64,000 nt of DNA from Roseibium suaedae (GCF_900142725.1 NZ_FRBW01000002.1:310001-374000); one strand, 5' to 3'; counted from the first letter of the stretch, positions 25,883 to 36,760 are shown. A program made the numbers and translations. The notes: a model not told the origin generated them from the sequence alone.

Positions 25883-28066
25883 TCAGGCGGAGCGAACCTG
25901 CCCAAGGAAGTTCTTCACTTCCGTATCGAGGTGCTTGGCCTGATCGGAAAGATCCTCGACAGAGCCAACAAACATCATCGCAGCTTCGCTGGTCTTGCCG
26001 GAAATCTCCAGCACGCTGGAAATGTCGTCGGAAACCTTGGAGGTGCCGACAGCTGCGCGCTGGGTGTTTTCCGCAATGCCGCGGGTCGCGAAGCTCTGCT
26101 CGGTCACGGCAGCGGACACTTCCGTCACCGAGTGGCTGATTTCGTTGATCGTTTCCTGAATGTCGCCGATCGCGGACACCGCTTCATCCGTTGCATGACG
26201 GATCGCATCGATCTGCTGCTGGATTTCGCCGGTGGCCTTGCCCGTCTGGGAGGCAAGTTCCTTCACTTCGGAAGCCACAACCGCGAAGCCGCGGCCTGCC
26301 TCCCCTGCACGGGCCGCCTCAATGGTGGCGTTCAGGGCGAGAAGGTTGGTCTGATCGGCAATGTCGCTGATCAGGGTCACCACTTCACCGATCCGGTTCG
26401 CAGCTTCAGCCAGAGACCGAACGGTGTCGTTGGTCGACTGGGCACGGGCTGTCGCTGTCTGGGCAACGCTCGAGGAACGCTCGATCAGGGACGAGATTTC
26501 CTGAATGGAGCTGGAGAGCTGATCGGAGGCGGTCGCGATGGACTGCACTTCGTTCATGGCGTCCGCAGAAACCTGAGCAGCACGAGTGGACGACTCACCC
26601 GATACGCTCATCATGTGACGCATCTCTTCCGCAGATCCGCGAAGACTGTTGACCGACTGGGCAACGCTGTCGACAACGCGGCCGACCGAGTCCTCGAATT
26701 CTGCGGCCAGATGACCGAGCATTTCCTGCCGCTGTTCCGCGGCGCTGCGGGCATTGCGGGCATCTTCCTCGGCGCGGCGCTCCTGCTCCTCGACAGCATT
26801 CTGCCGGATCATCAGAACCGCATGACCAATGTCGCCGATTTCGTCACCGCGCTTGGCAGCTGCAATTTCCGCAGTCGTGTTGCCGGAGGCAATGGCTTCC
26901 AGTGCCTTCACCAGAGCATTCAGCGGACGGGTGATGGACCGGGAGAAGAACAATGCGATGACAGCTGCAATCAGAACCGTAACAAGCGTGATCAGCAGCA
27001 TGGAGTTGCGCATGGAGGTCACGCTCGCGAGCGTTTCTTCTGCAGAGCGCTCGGCAACGATGGCCCAGTTGGTGCCGCGGAAGGAAAGCGGCGTTGCGAC
27101 CATCATGCGGTCGACACCATCAGCACCGGTGACGATGCCAGACGCTTCGGTTCCGGAAACTGCCTTGTCGACAACTTCATTGCTGACGCTCTTAACAAGC
27201 GCGGTCGGCTCGGAAGACAGGGGCTGATTGGTGATCAGGGTCTCATCGGAATTCACCAGATAGACCTGGCCGGTCTCGCCAAGACCCTCGCGGTCGTTGG
27301 TGATCCTTTCGAGATAGTCCGGCTCAATACGAACAACGATCACGCCGGCCAGTTCCTCACCAGAGAATTTGGTAATAAACGCCGGTTGAGCGACAAACAT
27401 GGAAGGACGGCTGCCAGCTGCGGAATAAGGTGCGAAGCTGGTGTGAACCTGCGTGCCCTTCTCCGCTGCAAGCGCTTCCTGGAAGATCTTGCCAATGCCC
27501 TGATCCTGCAGCGGACCTTCCGTCACAAGCTCCAGGAAGTCCGGGGACTTGGTCACGCTATAGATCACACGGCCATCGGTGTTGATGGCATAGATATCCG
27601 CAAGACCGCTGTTGGCCCACGCAGAATGGAAGCTGCCATGCACGTCCGTGTGACGCCAGGCATACATGGTCTTGCTGTCCTTACCCGTCAGCTCGGCACG
27701 GGCCTTGGGATCAGAGCCATCCGGCTGGAAATAAGCAGATAGTTGGGCGCGGTCCGTCTCAAGATTCACGAGGGATGCATTCATCTCGTTGAATGCGAGC
27801 GTGGCCGCAGCACCGGAGGCGATGGACGACAGATCGCCGGACAGGCTGTCGAGGCTGGACTGCAACAGTGCCTTCCGGGAATTCCCGAGCATGGCAAGCT
27901 CATTGGAGGCCGCTTCCGACATGCCATCGCGAGCTGTCATGTAACCACCAATGCCAACTGCAATACAGGATGCGAGGGTAACCCCGACCATGAGCGCTGG
28001 CACGACAACAGACAACTTCAATACCCTGTTCCGCTTGCGCGAAACGGTATCCACCCCAACCGACAT
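25883..28066 (-). CDS. Methyl-accepting chemotaxis protein with periplasmic dCache-like sensor
   Basis: 727 residues from ATG 28066 (GTG 28069 is in frame one codon earlier; GGGGGA upstream fits either). TM1 lies about 18-42, and the periplasmic sensor, about 43-350, has a dCache-type pattern (DIYAINTDGRVIYSV, later GQVYLVNSDETLI). TM2 lies about 356-375, then HAMP (FSRSITRPLNALVKALEAIA) and the cytoplasmic signalling domain. The hairpin tip ISDIADQTNLLALNATIEAA is followed by EAGRGFAVVASEVKELA. It relays ligand binding to CheA/CheW. No che genes are nearby, so it is an orphan receptor. The ligand is unknown. Confidence 0.95.
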   Translation of the reverse strand: MSVGVDTVSRKRNRVLKLSVVVPALMVGVTLASCIAVGIGGYMTARDGMSEAASNELAMLGNSRKALLQSSLDSLSGDLSSIASGAAATLAFNEMNASLVNLETDRAQLSAYFQPDGSDPKARAELTGKDSKTMYAWRHTDVHGSFHSAWANSGLADIYAINTDGRVIYSVTKSPDFLELVTEGPLQDQGIGKIFQEALAAEKGTQVHTSFAPYSAAGSRPSMFVAQPAFITKFSGEELAGVIVVRIEPDYLERITNDREGLGETGQVYLVNSDETLITNQPLSSEPTALVKSVSNEVVDKAVSGTEASGIVTGADGVDRMMVATPLSFRGTNWAIVAERSAEETLASVTSMRNSMLLITLVTVLIAAVIALFFSRSITRPLNALVKALEAIASGNTTAEIAAAKRGDEIGDIGHAVLMIRQNAVEEQERRAEEDARNARSAAEQRQEMLGHLAAEFEDSVGRVVDSVAQSVNSLRGSAEEMRHMMSVSGESSTRAAQVSADAMNEVQSIATASDQLSSSIQEISSLIERSSSVAQTATARAQSTNDTVRSLAEAANRIGEVVTLISDIADQTNLLALNATIEAARAGEAGRGFAVVASEVKELASQTGKATGEIQQQIDAIRHATDEAVSAIGDIQETINEISHSVTEVSAAVTEQSFATRGIAENTQRAAVGTSKVSDDISSVLEISGKTSEAAMMFVGSVEDLSDQAKHLDTEVKNFLGQVRSA

Positions 28067-28069
28067 CAC

Positions 28070-28220
28070 ATTTCCCCCGATGTATCAACAACGGCTGAAG
28101 CATGAGTCCCGGTCATTAAAATATCGATAATTCCTTGGGACTTAGCGCAATCATTCCGCGTGAGACCCTGATATTTCTCGCGAGGCCCGTAAAATTCGAC
28201 ATATCAGATAGCGGAAATAG
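28070..28220. other. Gap between chemoreceptor start and the rplQ terminator
   Basis: About 150 bp, AT-rich in part. It must hold the leftward chemoreceptor promoter, but I see no convincing sigma70, sigma28 or sigma54 motif. No gene is supported. Confidence 0.35.
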
Positions 28221-28246
28221 AAAAAGGCGGGCCAAAGGCCCGCCTT
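28221..28246 (-). terminator. Strong intrinsic terminator after rplQ
   Basis: AAGGCGGGCC (28224-28233) pairs with GGCCCGCCTT (28237-28246) around the loop AAA. On the minus strand the stem is followed by five Ts including the stem end and then CTATTT. It ends the long ribosomal protein block. Confidence 0.92.
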
Positions 28247-28273
28247 CTCAAAGCTTGAAACGGTCAAACCGTA

Positions 28274-28699
28274 TCAGGCAGCAGCTTCAGCAGCCTGCTC
28301 GGCTTCGAAGCGTGCGCGGTCTTCAGCGCCGCGAGCGGACGGATCGCGGTCGACCAGTTCGATCACAGCCATCGGTGCACTGTCGCCGTAGCGGAAGCCA
28401 GCCTTCAGAACGCGGCTGTAGCCACCCTGACGGTCCTTGTAACGCTCGCCGAGAGTGTCGAACAGCTTCTTGACCATGGCGACGTCACGGATCTGGGCGA
28501 TCGCCTGACGACGTGCATGGAGGTCGCCGCGCTTGCCAAGCGTGATGAGCTTGTCAATGATCGGCTTCATTTCTTTTGCCTTAGGCAGGGTCGTGACGAT
28601 CTGCTCGTGCTTGATCAGCGACGCTGCCATGTTTGCGAACATAGCCTTGCGGTGGCTAGAGGTCCGGTTGAGCTTGCGGCCGGAAGTTCCGTGGCGCAT
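28274..28699 (-). CDS. rplQ: 50S ribosomal protein L17
   Basis: 141 residues, starting [20 protein letters not shown], the L17 signature. The core ends near residue 115 ([17 protein letters not shown]). The remaining acidic Ala/Glu tail is the extension common in alphaproteobacteria. L17 lies near the polypeptide exit tunnel of the large subunit. It is last gene of the alpha operon, 75 bp after rpoA. A small stem (28757-28764 with 28769-28776) overlaps the rpoA stop between the two genes. Confidence 0.97.
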   Translation of the reverse strand: MRHGTSGRKLNRTSSHRKAMFANMAASLIKHEQIVTTLPKAKEMKPIIDKLITLGKRGDLHARRQAIAQIRDVAMVKKLFDTLGERYKDRQGGYSRVLKAGFRYGDSAPMAVIELVDRDPSARGAEDRARFEAEQAAEAAA

Positions 28700-28774
28700 G
28701 GCCCTCTCCTTTGTATATCGGCCGGTAAGGCTTAAGCCTCCGTCCGGTTGATCCTGAAGGGACGCGGACGTCCC

Positions 28775-29797
28775 TTAATACTGATGGTCTTCGTAGCGCT
28801 TGGCGAGATCTTCGATGTTCTCCGGCGGCCAGTTGGCCACTTCCATGCCCAGATGCAGACCCATCTGTGCGAGAACTTCCTTGATCTCGTTGAGCGACTT
28901 GCGGCCGAAATTCGGCGTGCGCAGCATTTCCGCTTCGGTCTTCTGAATGAGATCGCCAATATACACGATATTGTCGTTCTTCAGGCAGTTGGCCGAACGG
29001 ACGGACAGCTCCAGCTCGTCGACCTTCTTGAGCAGTGCCGGGTTGAACGCCAGTTCCGGTACGGAATCTTCGGCGACTTCCCGCTGCGGCTCTTCGAAGT
29101 TGACGAAGATGGACAGCTGGTCCTGGAGGATGCGCGCAGCATAGGCAACAGCGTCATCCGGCTTCACCGAACCGTCGGTCTCGACGGTCAGCGTAAGCTT
29201 ATCGTAGTCAAGAACCTGTCCTTCACGGGTGTTTTCCACCTTGTAGGACACCTTCTTGACCGGAGAGTAGAGGCTGTCGACCGGAATGAGGCCAATCGGT
29301 GCATCTTCCGGACGATTCCGGTCGGATGCGTGATAGCCCTTACCCGTGTTGACAGTGAACTCCATGCGGATTTCCGCGCCTTCATCCAGCGTGCAAAGCA
29401 CCAGCTCCGGATTGAGCACTTCCACGTCGCCGACCGTCTGAATGTCGCCTGCAGTCACTACGCCCGGACCCTGCTTGCGCACAACCATGCGCTTCGGGCC
29501 TTCACCTTCCATACGGATGGCGATTTCCTTGATGTTCAGGATGATGTCGGTGACATCTTCACGAACGCCAGGAATGGACGAGAACTCGTGCAGGACACCA
29601 TCGATCTGGACCGCGGTCACAGCTGCGCCCTGAAGGGACGACAGCAGGATGCGGCGCAGAGCGTTGCCGAGCGTCAGACCGTAGCCCCGTTCCAGAGGCT
29701 CGGCGATCACCGTTGCCGTGAAACGCGGGTCTTCACCCTGCTTCACTTCCAGCTTGGTCGGCTTGATGAGTTCTTGCCAGTTCTTTTGAATGGTCAC
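28775..29797 (-). CDS. rpoA: DNA-directed RNA polymerase subunit alpha
   Basis: 340 residues. The alpha-NTD (to about 235) carries [19 protein letters not shown], the dimerisation/assembly signature. The alpha-CTD (about 255-330) has the helix-hairpin-helix segment [20 protein letters not shown] and [17 protein letters not shown], which contacts UP elements and activators. It lies between rpsK and rplQ; the gene for S4, which is often here in other phyla, is absent, as usual in alphaproteobacteria. Confidence 0.98.
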   Translation of the reverse strand: MTIQKNWQELIKPTKLEVKQGEDPRFTATVIAEPLERGYGLTLGNALRRILLSSLQGAAVTAVQIDGVLHEFSSIPGVREDVTDIILNIKEIAIRMEGEGPKRMVVRKQGPGVVTAGDIQTVGDVEVLNPELVLCTLDEGAEIRMEFTVNTGKGYHASDRNRPEDAPIGLIPVDSLYSPVKKVSYKVENTREGQVLDYDKLTLTVETDGSVKPDDAVAYAARILQDQLSIFVNFEEPQREVAEDSVPELAFNPALLKKVDELELSVRSANCLKNDNIVYIGDLIQKTEAEMLRTPNFGRKSLNEIKEVLAQMGLHLGMEVANWPPENIEDLAKRYEDHQY

Positions 29798-29883
29798 GTT
29801 TACGCCCCTCGGCTATCCCGCCTGACTGAATCGCCAGACTATTCTTTGCCATTGGAGAAACAGATATCTAAGACGAGCAAGCC

Positions 29884-30273
29884 TTAGACGCGGCGACGCT
29901 TGCGCGGACGGCACCCGTTGTGCGGGATCGGCGTCACGTCACGGATGGACGTGATCAGGAAGCCGGCAGCCTGCAGAGCGCGCAGAGCAGATTCACGGCC
30001 CGAACCCGGACCACGAACTTCAACTTCCAGGGTGCGCATGCCGTGTTCGGCAGCCTTCTTGCCAGCATCTTCAGCAGCAACCTGAGCAGCATACGGGGTG
30101 GACTTACGGGAGCCCTTGAAACCCAGTGCGCCAGCGGAAGACCAGGAGATGGTGTTGCCCTGAGCGTCCGTAATCGTGATCATGGTGTTGTTGAACGTGG
30201 AGTTCACATGTGCCACGCCGGAAGAAATGTTCTTGCGCTCGCGGCGACGCACGCGCGTTGTGTCTTTTGCCAT
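29884..30273 (-). CDS. rpsK: 30S ribosomal protein S11
   Basis: 129 residues. It begins [19 protein letters not shown], has [20 protein letters not shown] and ends with the basic [19 protein letters not shown] tail typical of S11. S11 forms the platform of the small subunit beside the E-site mRNA. It is 67 bp after rpsM and 86 bp before rpoA. Confidence 0.98.
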   Translation of the reverse strand: MAKDTTRVRRRERKNISSGVAHVNSTFNNTMITITDAQGNTISWSSAGALGFKGSRKSTPYAAQVAAEDAGKKAAEHGMRTLEVEVRGPGSGRESALRALQAAGFLITSIRDVTPIPHNGCRPRKRRRV

Positions 30274-30340
30274 TTTAATTCCTTAACTTGATCTCTGCAC
30301 TGCCGTAAGACCGGCAGCTCCACCACCAATCGCGGAGGTC

Positions 30341-30709
30341 TTACTTCTTCTTGCCAGCGATCGGCTTTGCCGGACCCTTGCGGGTACGAGCATTCGTGTG
30401 CGTCCGCTGACCGCGAACCGGCAGGCCACGGCGATGACGCAGGCCGCGGTAGCAGCCAAGGTCCATCAGACGCTTGATGTTCATTGCGGTTTCGCGACGC
30501 AGGTCACCTTCCACGAGGTAGTCGCGGTCGATGGTTTCACGAATCGAAAGCACTTCTGCGTCCGACAGTTCGTTGACGCGGCGTTCCGGCGCAATATTCA
30601 CCTTTTCGATGATTTCTTGCGCGAACTTCGGGCCAATGCCGTGAATGTACTGAAGCGCGATGACTACGCGCTTTGCGGTCGGGATGTTAACGCCAGCAAT
30701 ACGTGCCAC
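30341..30709 (-). CDS. rpsM: 30S ribosomal protein S13
   Basis: 122 residues with a GTG start at 30709. The frame offers an upstream ATG (30721), but GGAGA lies 5 bases before the GTG, and the resulting protein [15 protein letters not shown] matches the normal S13 N-terminus (first residue read as Met). Markers are [16 protein letters not shown] (helix-hairpin-helix) and [18 protein letters not shown] near the C-terminus, which reaches the A/P-site tRNAs. It is first gene of the alpha operon; no rpmJ lies between adk and rpsM. Confidence 0.96.
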   Translation of the reverse strand: MARIAGVNIPTAKRVVIALQYIHGIGPKFAQEIIEKVNIAPERRVNELSDAEVLSIRETIDRDYLVEGDLRRETAMNIKRLMDLGCYRGLRHRRGLPVRGQRTHTNARTRKGPAKPIAGKKK

Positions 30710-30815
30710 GTTGGTCTCCATTGTCAGCGGCCTTTTGGCCGCACGGTTTAAATTACCCGCGTCCGGTGGAGCCCGGCCCATGCGGGAGCTAAGTGCGAGC
30801 TATGCCCAGCACAGA

Positions 30816-30850
30816 ATGTGCCGGACCCATGAATTATGGGACCGGCACAT
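30816..30850 (-). other. Long imperfect hairpin between adk and rpsM
   Basis: Bases 30816-30830 and 30836-30850 are reverse complements except for one central A-A mismatch: a 15-bp stem with a 5-base loop (ATGTGCCGG and CCCAT on one arm, ATGGG and CCGGCACAT on the other). On the minus strand it is followed by TTCTGTGC, not a true T-tract. It separates the spc and alpha groups and may be a terminator, an RNase III processing site or an mRNA stabiliser. Two shorter inverted repeats lie beside it (TTAGAGC/GCTCTAA at 30862-30868 and 30882-30888; AATCC/GGATT around 30853). Confidence 0.6.
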
Positions 30851-30884
30851 AATCCTTTGGATTAGAGCGCGTCCTTTAACGGCT

Positions 30885-31481
30885 CTAAACCTTTTCGTCA
30901 AGCTTAGAAAGAACAGCGCCCAGATCGGCGGTCACTGCATCAATCGGCTGCATGCCATCAATTACGGTAAGAAGACCATTCTTCTCGTAGTAAGGGATGA
31001 CCACCGCAGTATCGCGGTTATAGGCTTCAAGGCGCTGCTTGAAGACTTCCGGATCATCATCCTTGCGAACCGGCTGACCTGCGGCCTTTGCCTCTTCTGC
31101 ACGGTTGATGATGCGGTTGACGAGCTTGGACTGATCAACGCGAAGTTCAATCACGGCATCCAGCTTGACACCGTTCTCCGACAGCATCTGGGCCAGGCTG
31201 TCTGCCTGGGCCAGAGTCCGCGGGAAGCCGTCCAGAATGAAACCCTTCTGGGCGTCCGCTTCCGCAATCCGGTCCCGGATGATGCCAACGACGATCTCGT
31301 CGGAAACGAGCCCGCCTGCATCCATCACGGCCTTGGCCTGAAGACCGACCGGAGTTTCAGCTGCCACGGCGGCGCGCAACATGTCACCCGTGGAAAGCTG
31401 CGGAATGCCGTATTTCGCGACAAGCCGAGCTGCCTGAGTGCCCTTCCCCGCGCCCGGCGGTCCGACCAGAATCAGTCTCAT
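30885..31481 (-). CDS. adk: Adenylate kinase
   Basis: 198 residues, the short bacterial type without a zinc LID. The P-loop is [10 protein letters not shown] at 7-16. [16 protein letters not shown] near residue 75-90 is the family signature, and [15 protein letters not shown] near 145 is also typical. It interconverts ATP + AMP and 2 ADP in the cytoplasm. Its ATG overlaps the secY stop by 4 bases (31478-31481), so it is translated from the spc operon transcript. Confidence 0.97.
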   Translation of the reverse strand: MRLILVGPPGAGKGTQAARLVAKYGIPQLSTGDMLRAAVAAETPVGLQAKAVMDAGGLVSDEIVVGIIRDRIAEADAQKGFILDGFPRTLAQADSLAQMLSENGVKLDAVIELRVDQSKLVNRIINRAEEAKAAGQPVRKDDDPEVFKQRLEAYNRDTAVVIPYYEKNGLLTVIDGMQPIDAVTADLGAVLSKLDEKV

Positions 31482-32809
31482 CTACGCTTCCCCCTCAGTT
31501 TTGCCTTCTTGACCAGACCTTCATACTGATGCGCCAGCAAGTGCCCCTGGATCTGGGAAACCGTATCCATGGTGACGCTGACAACGATCAGCAGTGACGT
31601 TCCACCGAAATAGAACGGAACGCCAGTCGCCGAAATAAGGAATTCGGGTAATAGGCAAACAAGAGTGATGTAGATCGCGCCGACGACAGTGATGCGAGTC
31701 AGCACATAGTCGATGTACTGAGCCGTACGCTCACCCGGACGGATGCCCGGAATGAAGCCACCGTGCTTCTTCAGATTGTCGGCTGTTTCTGTCGGGTTGA
31801 AGACGATCGCCGTATAGAAGAAGCAGAAGAACACGATCATCGCGGCATAGGCCACCATGTACAGCGGCTGGCCATGGCCGAGCAGCGCGGTAATGGTCGT
31901 GACCCACTCATTGCCAGCAGTGCCAGCAAAACCAGAAATGGTCGCCGGAACCAGCAGCAGAGACGATGCGAAAATCGGGGGAATCACGCCAGCCGTGTTG
32001 AGCTTCAGCGGCAGGAACGAGGAATTGCCCTCGAACATCCGGTTGCCCATCTGACGCTTCGGATACTGAATCAGCAGCCGGCGCTGTGCGCGTTCCATGA
32101 ACACGATCACGCCGATGACGACGACCGCCAGAACCACGACAAGCAGAATGATCCAGCCGGCCAGGGCGCCCTGGCGGCCCAGCTCGAGCGTGGACACGAC
32201 TGCGGTCGGAAGACCGGCGACGATACCAGCGAAGATGATCAGCGAAATGCCGTTGCCAATGCCGCGCGAAGTGATCTGCTCACCCAGCCACATCATGAAC
32301 ATCGTGCCGCCGAGCAGCGTGATGACCGTGGAAATGCGGAAGAACCAGCCCGGATCGGTCACGACATTGGTCGCACCTTCAAGACCGACGGCAATGCCAT
32401 AGGCCTGGAATGTGGCCAGGATGACCGTGCCATAGCGGGTGTACTGGTTGATGACCTTGCGGCCGCGCTCGCCATCCTTCTTCAGCGACTCAAGCGACGG
32501 AACAACCGTCGTCATGAGCTGCATGATGATGGACGCCGAAATATACGGCATGATGCCGAGGGCGAAGATCGCCATGCGCTGGACGGCACCGCCGGCAAAC
32601 ATGTTGAACATGCCGAGAATGCCGGACTGGGCACTGTTGAAAGCCTGGGCAAACGCTTCCGGGTTGATACCCGGCAGCGGGATGTAAGTCCCAAGACGAT
32701 AAACCAAAAGCGCCCCCAGTGTGAACCAGATGCGCTTCTTGAGTTCTTCAGCTTTGGCGAAAGCCGAGAAATTGAGATTTGACGCCAATTGTTCGGCGGC
32801 GGAAGCCAT
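31478..32809 (-). CDS. secY: Protein translocase subunit SecY
   Basis: 443 residues with ten predicted transmembrane helices. Signatures are [17 protein letters not shown] near the N-terminus, [20 protein letters not shown] and [20 protein letters not shown] in the second half. It is the channel of the SecYEG translocon in the inner membrane. It follows rplO in the spc operon and overlaps adk by 4 bases. Its partner secE is encoded at 59429-59626 in the same window. Confidence 0.98.
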   Translation of the reverse strand: MASAAEQLASNLNFSAFAKAEELKKRIWFTLGALLVYRLGTYIPLPGINPEAFAQAFNSAQSGILGMFNMFAGGAVQRMAIFALGIMPYISASIIMQLMTTVVPSLESLKKDGERGRKVINQYTRYGTVILATFQAYGIAVGLEGATNVVTDPGWFFRISTVITLLGGTMFMMWLGEQITSRGIGNGISLIIFAGIVAGLPTAVVSTLELGRQGALAGWIILLVVVLAVVVIGVIVFMERAQRRLLIQYPKRQMGNRMFEGNSSFLPLKLNTAGVIPPIFASSLLLVPATISGFAGTAGNEWVTTITALLGHGQPLYMVAYAAMIVFFCFFYTAIVFNPTETADNLKKHGGFIPGIRPGERTAQYIDYVLTRITVVGAIYITLVCLLPEFLISATGVPFYFGGTSLLIVVSVTMDTVSQIQGHLLAHQYEGLVKKAKLRGKRR

Positions 32810-32856
32810 GCCCTACTCCGGTCGTTTCTTTACCGACAAATGGGAAAAGCCCAGGC

Positions 32857-33327
32857 CTATTCGGCCTGAGCTCCCAGAACGACAACCTTGCCGCCAGCCT
32901 TTTCAACCGCATCAATGGCAGCCTTGGAGGCGCCTGCGACTTCAAAGGAGACTGCGCCCTTCAGGGCACCATCGGCGAGGAGACGGACACCATCGCGGAT
33001 CCGCTTGACAATGCCGGCAGCCTTGAGGGCTTCGACAGTGACCGGTGCGGATGCATCGAGCTTGCCTGCGTCGATACCTTCCTGAACACGTGCCAGGGAT
33101 ACAATGTTGTAATCCTTGGCGAAGATGTTCGTGAAACCACGCTTCGGCAGACGGCGGTGAAGCGGCATCTGACCGCCTTCAAAGCCCTTGATGGCAACGC
33201 CGGAACGGGACTTCTGACCCTTCACGCCGCGACCACCGGTCTTGCCCTTGCCGGAACCGATACCGCGAGCAACGCGGGTGCGGCTCTTTACGGCACCTTC
33301 GTTGTCACGAAGTTCGTTGAGCTTCAT
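32857..33327 (-). CDS. rplO: 50S ribosomal protein L15
   Basis: 156 residues. The N-terminal Arg/Gly-rich extension ([20 protein letters not shown]) is the L15 signature; the segment [17 protein letters not shown] follows. The C-terminal domain ends [13 protein letters not shown]15 is a late large-subunit assembly protein. It is 20 bp after rpmD and 47 bp before secY. Confidence 0.97.
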   Translation of the reverse strand: MKLNELRDNEGAVKSRTRVARGIGSGKGKTGGRGVKGQKSRSGVAIKGFEGGQMPLHRRLPKRGFTNIFAKDYNIVSLARVQEGIDAGKLDASAPVTVEALKAAGIVKRIRDGVRLLADGALKGAVSFEVAGASKAAIDAVEKAGGKVVVLGAQAE

Positions 33328-33347
33328 CTTGTTTCTCCCGATCCCGC

Positions 33348-33542
33348 TTATGCGCCTTCGACGACGCGGACGAGATGCTGGACCTTATTGATCATGCCGC
33401 GCACTTCAGGAGTATCCTTCAGCGTGGAGCGGCGGTGCATCTTGTTCAGACCCAGACCGATAAGCGTAGCGCGCTGGTCCTGCGGACGGCGCGACGGGCT
33501 ACCGATCTGTTCGACCGTTACGGTCTTTTCAGTGTTCGCCAT
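33348..33542 (-). CDS. rpmD: 50S ribosomal protein L30
   Basis: 64 residues, the normal bacterial length. [20 protein letters not shown] and [20 protein letters not shown] are the L30 core. It lies between rpsE and rplO as in most spc operons. Confidence 0.96.
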   Translation of the reverse strand: MANTEKTVTVEQIGSPSRRPQDQRATLIGLGLNKMHRRSTLKDTPEVRGMINKVQHLVRVVEGA

Positions 33543-33583
33543 GGAACTAACCCTCGTTCAACTGGTAGCCGGAGCTGCCGAGA

Positions 33584-34147
33584 TCAAGCCTCGGCAGCGG
33601 CCGGAACCGCATCTTCGTTATCACGACGGCGCGACTGCAGGACCGAGACCTTGAGGCCACGGCGTGCTGCGACCGAGCGCGGGCTGTCTTCCTTGATCAG
33701 TGCATCAAACGTTGCACGGACCATGTTGTACGGGTTCGAAGACCCGAGAGACTTGGCCACAACGTCCTGAACCCCAAGGGTTTCGAACACAGCGCGCATC
33801 GGGCCGCCGGCGATGATACCGGTACCTGCCGGAGCTGCGCGAAGGATCACCTTGCCAGCGCCGTGACGGCCTTCAACATCGTGATGCAGGGTCCGGCCTT
33901 CGCGAAGCGGCACGCGAACCATGGTGCGCTTTGCTGCTTCCGTTGCCTTGCGGATTGCCTCGGGAACTTCACGTGCCTTGCCGTGGCCGAAGCCTACGCG
34001 GCCCTTCTGATCACCAACCACGACGAGCGCGGCGAAGCCGAAACGACGGCCACCCTTGACCACCTTTGCGACGCGGTTGATGTGCACGAGCTTGTCGACG
34101 AATTCGCTGTCACGCTCTTCGCGTTCGCGATTATCCTGTCTCGCCAT
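33584..34147 (-). CDS. rpsE: 30S ribosomal protein S5
   Basis: 187 residues. Its N-terminal double-stranded RNA-binding part has [18 protein letters not shown], and [17 protein letters not shown] follows. The C-terminal domain has [19 protein letters not shown]5 sits at the mRNA entry channel and affects accuracy. It lies 41 bp after rplR. Confidence 0.98.
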   Translation of the reverse strand: MARQDNREREERDSEFVDKLVHINRVAKVVKGGRRFGFAALVVVGDQKGRVGFGHGKAREVPEAIRKATEAAKRTMVRVPLREGRTLHHDVEGRHGAGKVILRAAPAGTGIIAGGPMRAVFETLGVQDVVAKSLGSSNPYNMVRATFDALIKEDSPRSVAARRGLKVSVLQSRRRDNEDAVPAAAEA

Positions 34148-34188
34148 TTTATACGTCTTCCGTTCTTAAGAGCGCCAACGGGCGCTGG

Positions 34189-34551
34189 TCAGAATTCAAG
34201 TCCACCTTCGCGGGCCGCATCAGCGAGCGCCTTAACGCGCCCATGATACTGGTACCCGCCACGGTCGAACACGACCTCCTTGACGCCTGCGGCCAGCGCA
34301 CGCTCGGCGACAAGTTTGCCGACAGCAGCAGCTGCTGCAGTGTCGGCGCCCGTCTTCAGGGAGCCCTTCAGATCCGTCTCGATCGTAGAGGCGGAGACAA
34401 TGGTGTGTCCCTTACCGTCGTCGATGATCTGAGCGTAGATCTGCTTCGACGAGCGGAAGATGGAAAGGCGCGGACGTCCGTTCGCGGCCTTCTTGATCGA
34501 ACGGCGCACGCGATCGCGGCGGCGTTCGAAAGCAGTAGTGCTATTCGCCAT
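34189..34551 (-). CDS. rplR: 50S ribosomal protein L18
   Basis: 120 residues. [18 protein letters not shown] and the C-terminal [20 protein letters not shown] identify L18, a 5S rRNA-binding protein of the central protuberance. It lies 12 bp after rplF. Confidence 0.97.
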   Translation of the reverse strand: MANSTTAFERRRDRVRRSIKKAANGRPRLSIFRSSKQIYAQIIDDGKGHTIVSASTIETDLKGSLKTGADTAAAAAVGKLVAERALAAGVKEVVFDRGGYQYHGRVKALADAAREGGLEF

Positions 34552-34563
34552 GATCCAGGTCCG

Positions 34564-35097
34564 TTACTTCTTCTTGCCTTCCTTACGGACGATAAATTCG
34601 CCCGCATAACGTACGCCCTTGCCCTTATAGGGTTCCGGCGAGCGGAATTCGCGGATCTCCGCCGCGATCTGACCGATAACCTGCTTATCGATGCCGGAGA
34701 TCAGGATCTCCGTCGGCTTCGGGCACTTGATTTCAATGCCTGCAGGGATCGGATAGAGCACATCGTGGGAAAAGCCGAGCGCAAGCTGAAGATTGCTGCC
34801 CTGAACCTGTGCACGATAACCCACACCGGTGATCTCCAGCTTCCGTTCGAAGCCGGCGCTCACGCCAGTGACCAGGTTCTGCACCATCGTACGGCTCATG
34901 CCCCACATGGAGCGAGCCGTCTTGCTATTGCCGCGCGGATCGATCTTGATTCCGCTCTCTGTCACTTCGGCCTGAACGTTGTCGTTGAGCACGAGGGAGA
35001 GTTCACCCTTCGGGCCCTTAACCGAAACGTTCTGACCGTTGATCGTTGCCGTTACCCCGCTAGGCACGGGGACTGGCTTTTTGCCAATACGAGACAT
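34564..35097 (-). CDS. rplF: 50S ribosomal protein L6
   Basis: 177 residues. It starts [15 protein letters not shown]. Two duplicated alpha/beta domains are present; the second has [18 protein letters not shown] and the C-terminal [20 protein letters not shown], the L6 signature near the sarcin-ricin loop contact. It lies 47 bp after rpsH. Confidence 0.98.
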   Translation of the reverse strand: MSRIGKKPVPVPSGVTATINGQNVSVKGPKGELSLVLNDNVQAEVTESGIKIDPRGNSKTARSMWGMSRTMVQNLVTGVSAGFERKLEITGVGYRAQVQGSNLQLALGFSHDVLYPIPAGIEIKCPKPTEILISGIDKQVIGQIAAEIREFRSPEPYKGKGVRYAGEFIVRKEGKKK

Positions 35098-35144
35098 CTG
35101 ACCAACCTTAGTCGTTCATTAAAAAAAGTGTGGAAAAGGCCGCG

Positions 35145-35543
35145 TCAGAAGACGCGGCACAGAACCTCACCGCCAACATTCTCTTCCCGCGCCTGATGGT
35201 CGCTCATGACGCCGCGCGGGGTCGAAAGAATCGCCACGCCCAGGCCATTAGAGACATGCGGGATATTTTTCACCGACGAGTACACGCGGCGGCCCGGCTT
35301 AGATACCCGCTCAATCGTGCGGATAACCGGTTCACCGTCGAAATACTTCAGTTCGATTTCCAACTCGGACTTACCGCCCTCGTATTCAACCGTGGTGTAG
35401 CCACGGATGTACCCTTCCTTGGCGAGCACATCAAGTACATGTGCGCGCAATTTGGAATGTGGTGAACTGACCTTGCCCTTGCGCCGCATCTGAGCGTTGC
35501 GGATACGGGTCAGCAGATCCCCCAACGGATCGGAAATTGCCAT
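35145..35543 (-). CDS. rpsH: 30S ribosomal protein S8
   Basis: 132 residues starting [19 protein letters not shown]. The C-terminal signature is [21 protein letters not shown]8 is a primary 16S binder and, in enterobacteria, the repressor of the spc operon; whether that feedback works here is not visible. Confidence 0.98.
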   Translation of the reverse strand: MAISDPLGDLLTRIRNAQMRRKGKVSSPHSKLRAHVLDVLAKEGYIRGYTTVEYEGGKSELEIELKYFDGEPVIRTIERVSKPGRRVYSSVKNIPHVSNGLGVAILSTPRGVMSDHQAREENVGGEVLCRVF

Positions 35544-35555
35544 GGGAGTTTCTCC

Positions 35556-35861
35556 TTACCAGCTCGACTTGACCAGGCCCGGGATCTTACCCAGGGAGCC
35601 CAGCTCGCGAAGCGCAATACGCGACATCTTCAGCTTGCGGTAATAAGCGCGCGGACGGCCGGTCACTTCACAGCGGTTCCGGATCCGGTTCGGCGCGGAG
35701 TTCCGCGGCAGCTCGGCCAGCTTCAGACGTGCATTGAACCGCTCTTCAAGGCTCAGGCTTTCATCCTTAGCCATAGCCTTGAGGGCAGCGCGCTTCTCTG
35801 CGTACTTCTTAACAAGCTTCTCGCGACGCTTGTTCTTCTCGATCGCGCTCTTCTTCGCCAT
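35556..35861 (-). CDS. rpsN: 30S ribosomal protein S14 (zinc-free form)
   Basis: 101 residues, the long form lacking the zinc-binding CxxC pairs; only one Cys is present ([15 protein letters not shown]). The start [17 protein letters not shown] and the end [13 protein letters not shown] are typical of proteobacterial S14. It lies 31 bp after rplE and 12 bp before rpsH. Confidence 0.97.
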   Translation of the reverse strand: MAKKSAIEKNKRREKLVKKYAEKRAALKAMAKDESLSLEERFNARLKLAELPRNSAPNRIRNRCEVTGRPRAYYRKLKMSRIALRELGSLGKIPGLVKSSW

Positions 35862-35892
35862 CGTCGTTCCTCGTTCCTTTCCCGGTTACCAG

Positions 35893-36450
35893 TTACTTGG
35901 TGAACGGGAAGTTGAACGCGCGGAGCAGTTCGCGCGCCTCATCATCGGTCTTGGCCGTGGTGCAGACGATCACGTCCATACCCCAGATCTGGTCGACCTT
36001 GTCGTATTCGATTTCCGGGAACACGATATGCTCCTTGATGCCCATGGCGTAGTTGCCACGGCCGTCGAAGCTCTTCGGGTTCAGACCGCGGAAGTCACGG
36101 ACACGCGGCAGCGCGATGGTGATCAGGCGATCCAGGAATTCAAACATCTGCTGGCGGCGCAGGGTAACCTTCGCACCCAGCGGCATGCCTTCACGTACCT
36201 TGAAGGTCGCGATGGACTTCTTGGCCTTGGTGATGACCGGCTTCTGGCCGGCGATCAGGGCAAGGTCTTCAGCCGCAATGCGGGCCTTCTTGGAGTCGGC
36301 AACGGCTTCACCGGCACCGATGTTCAGGACGATCTTTTCCAGAGCCGGAATCTGCATAGGATTCGCGTACTGGAACTTCTCCTGAAGCTGCTTGCGCACG
36401 ACTTCATCGTAATGCGTCTTCAGACGCGGCACATTGTTGGTCTCAGCCAT
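35893..36450 (-). CDS. rplE: 50S ribosomal protein L5
   Basis: 185 residues. The segments [20 protein letters not shown] and [20 protein letters not shown] are L5 signatures. L5 binds 5S rRNA and contacts P-site tRNA. Its start overlaps the end of rplX by 8 bases, which indicates translational coupling. Confidence 0.98.
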   Translation of the reverse strand: MAETNNVPRLKTHYDEVVRKQLQEKFQYANPMQIPALEKIVLNIGAGEAVADSKKARIAAEDLALIAGQKPVITKAKKSIATFKVREGMPLGAKVTLRRQQMFEFLDRLITIALPRVRDFRGLNPKSFDGRGNYAMGIKEHIVFPEIEYDKVDQIWGMDVIVCTTAKTDDEARELLRAFNFPFTK

Positions 36451-36760
36451 CGATCAGGTCTCCCGAACGCTTGGCCACACGGACCTTCGTACCGTCTTCC
36501 TTGACCTGGAAGCCAACGCGCGTTGCCTTGCCATCCTTAGGATCGGCAATCGCGATGTTGGAAACGTGGATCGGAGCTTCCTTGGAAACGATCCCTGCTT
36601 CCTGGGTCTGGGTCTGCTTCTGGTGGCGGCGAACAACGTTCACACCGCGAACCAGGGCCTTGTTTTCGGCCGGCAGAACCTGAAGCACTTCACCGGTCTT
36701 GCCCTTGTCACGGCCGGTGAGAACGACAACCGTGTCGCCCTTTTTAATTTTCGCAGCCAT
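36443..36760 (-). CDS. rplX: 50S ribosomal protein L24
   Basis: 105 residues. The KOW motif is [20 protein letters not shown], followed by [16 protein letters not shown]24 is one of two assembly initiators of the large subunit. Its ATG shares one base with the rplN stop, and its end overlaps rplE by 8 bases. Confidence 0.98.
   Translation of the reverse strand: MAAKIKKGDTVVVLTGRDKGKTGEVLQVLPAENKALVRGVNVVRRHQKQTQTQEAGIVSKEAPIHVSNIAIADPKDGKATRVGFQVKEDGTKVRVAKRSGDLIDG

Noticed and set aside
25538..27742. 734-residue plus-strand open frame opposite the protease and chemoreceptor genes
   Set aside because: The minus strand carries clear signal-peptide, protease and chemoreceptor domains; the plus frame crosses their terminator and shows no domain.
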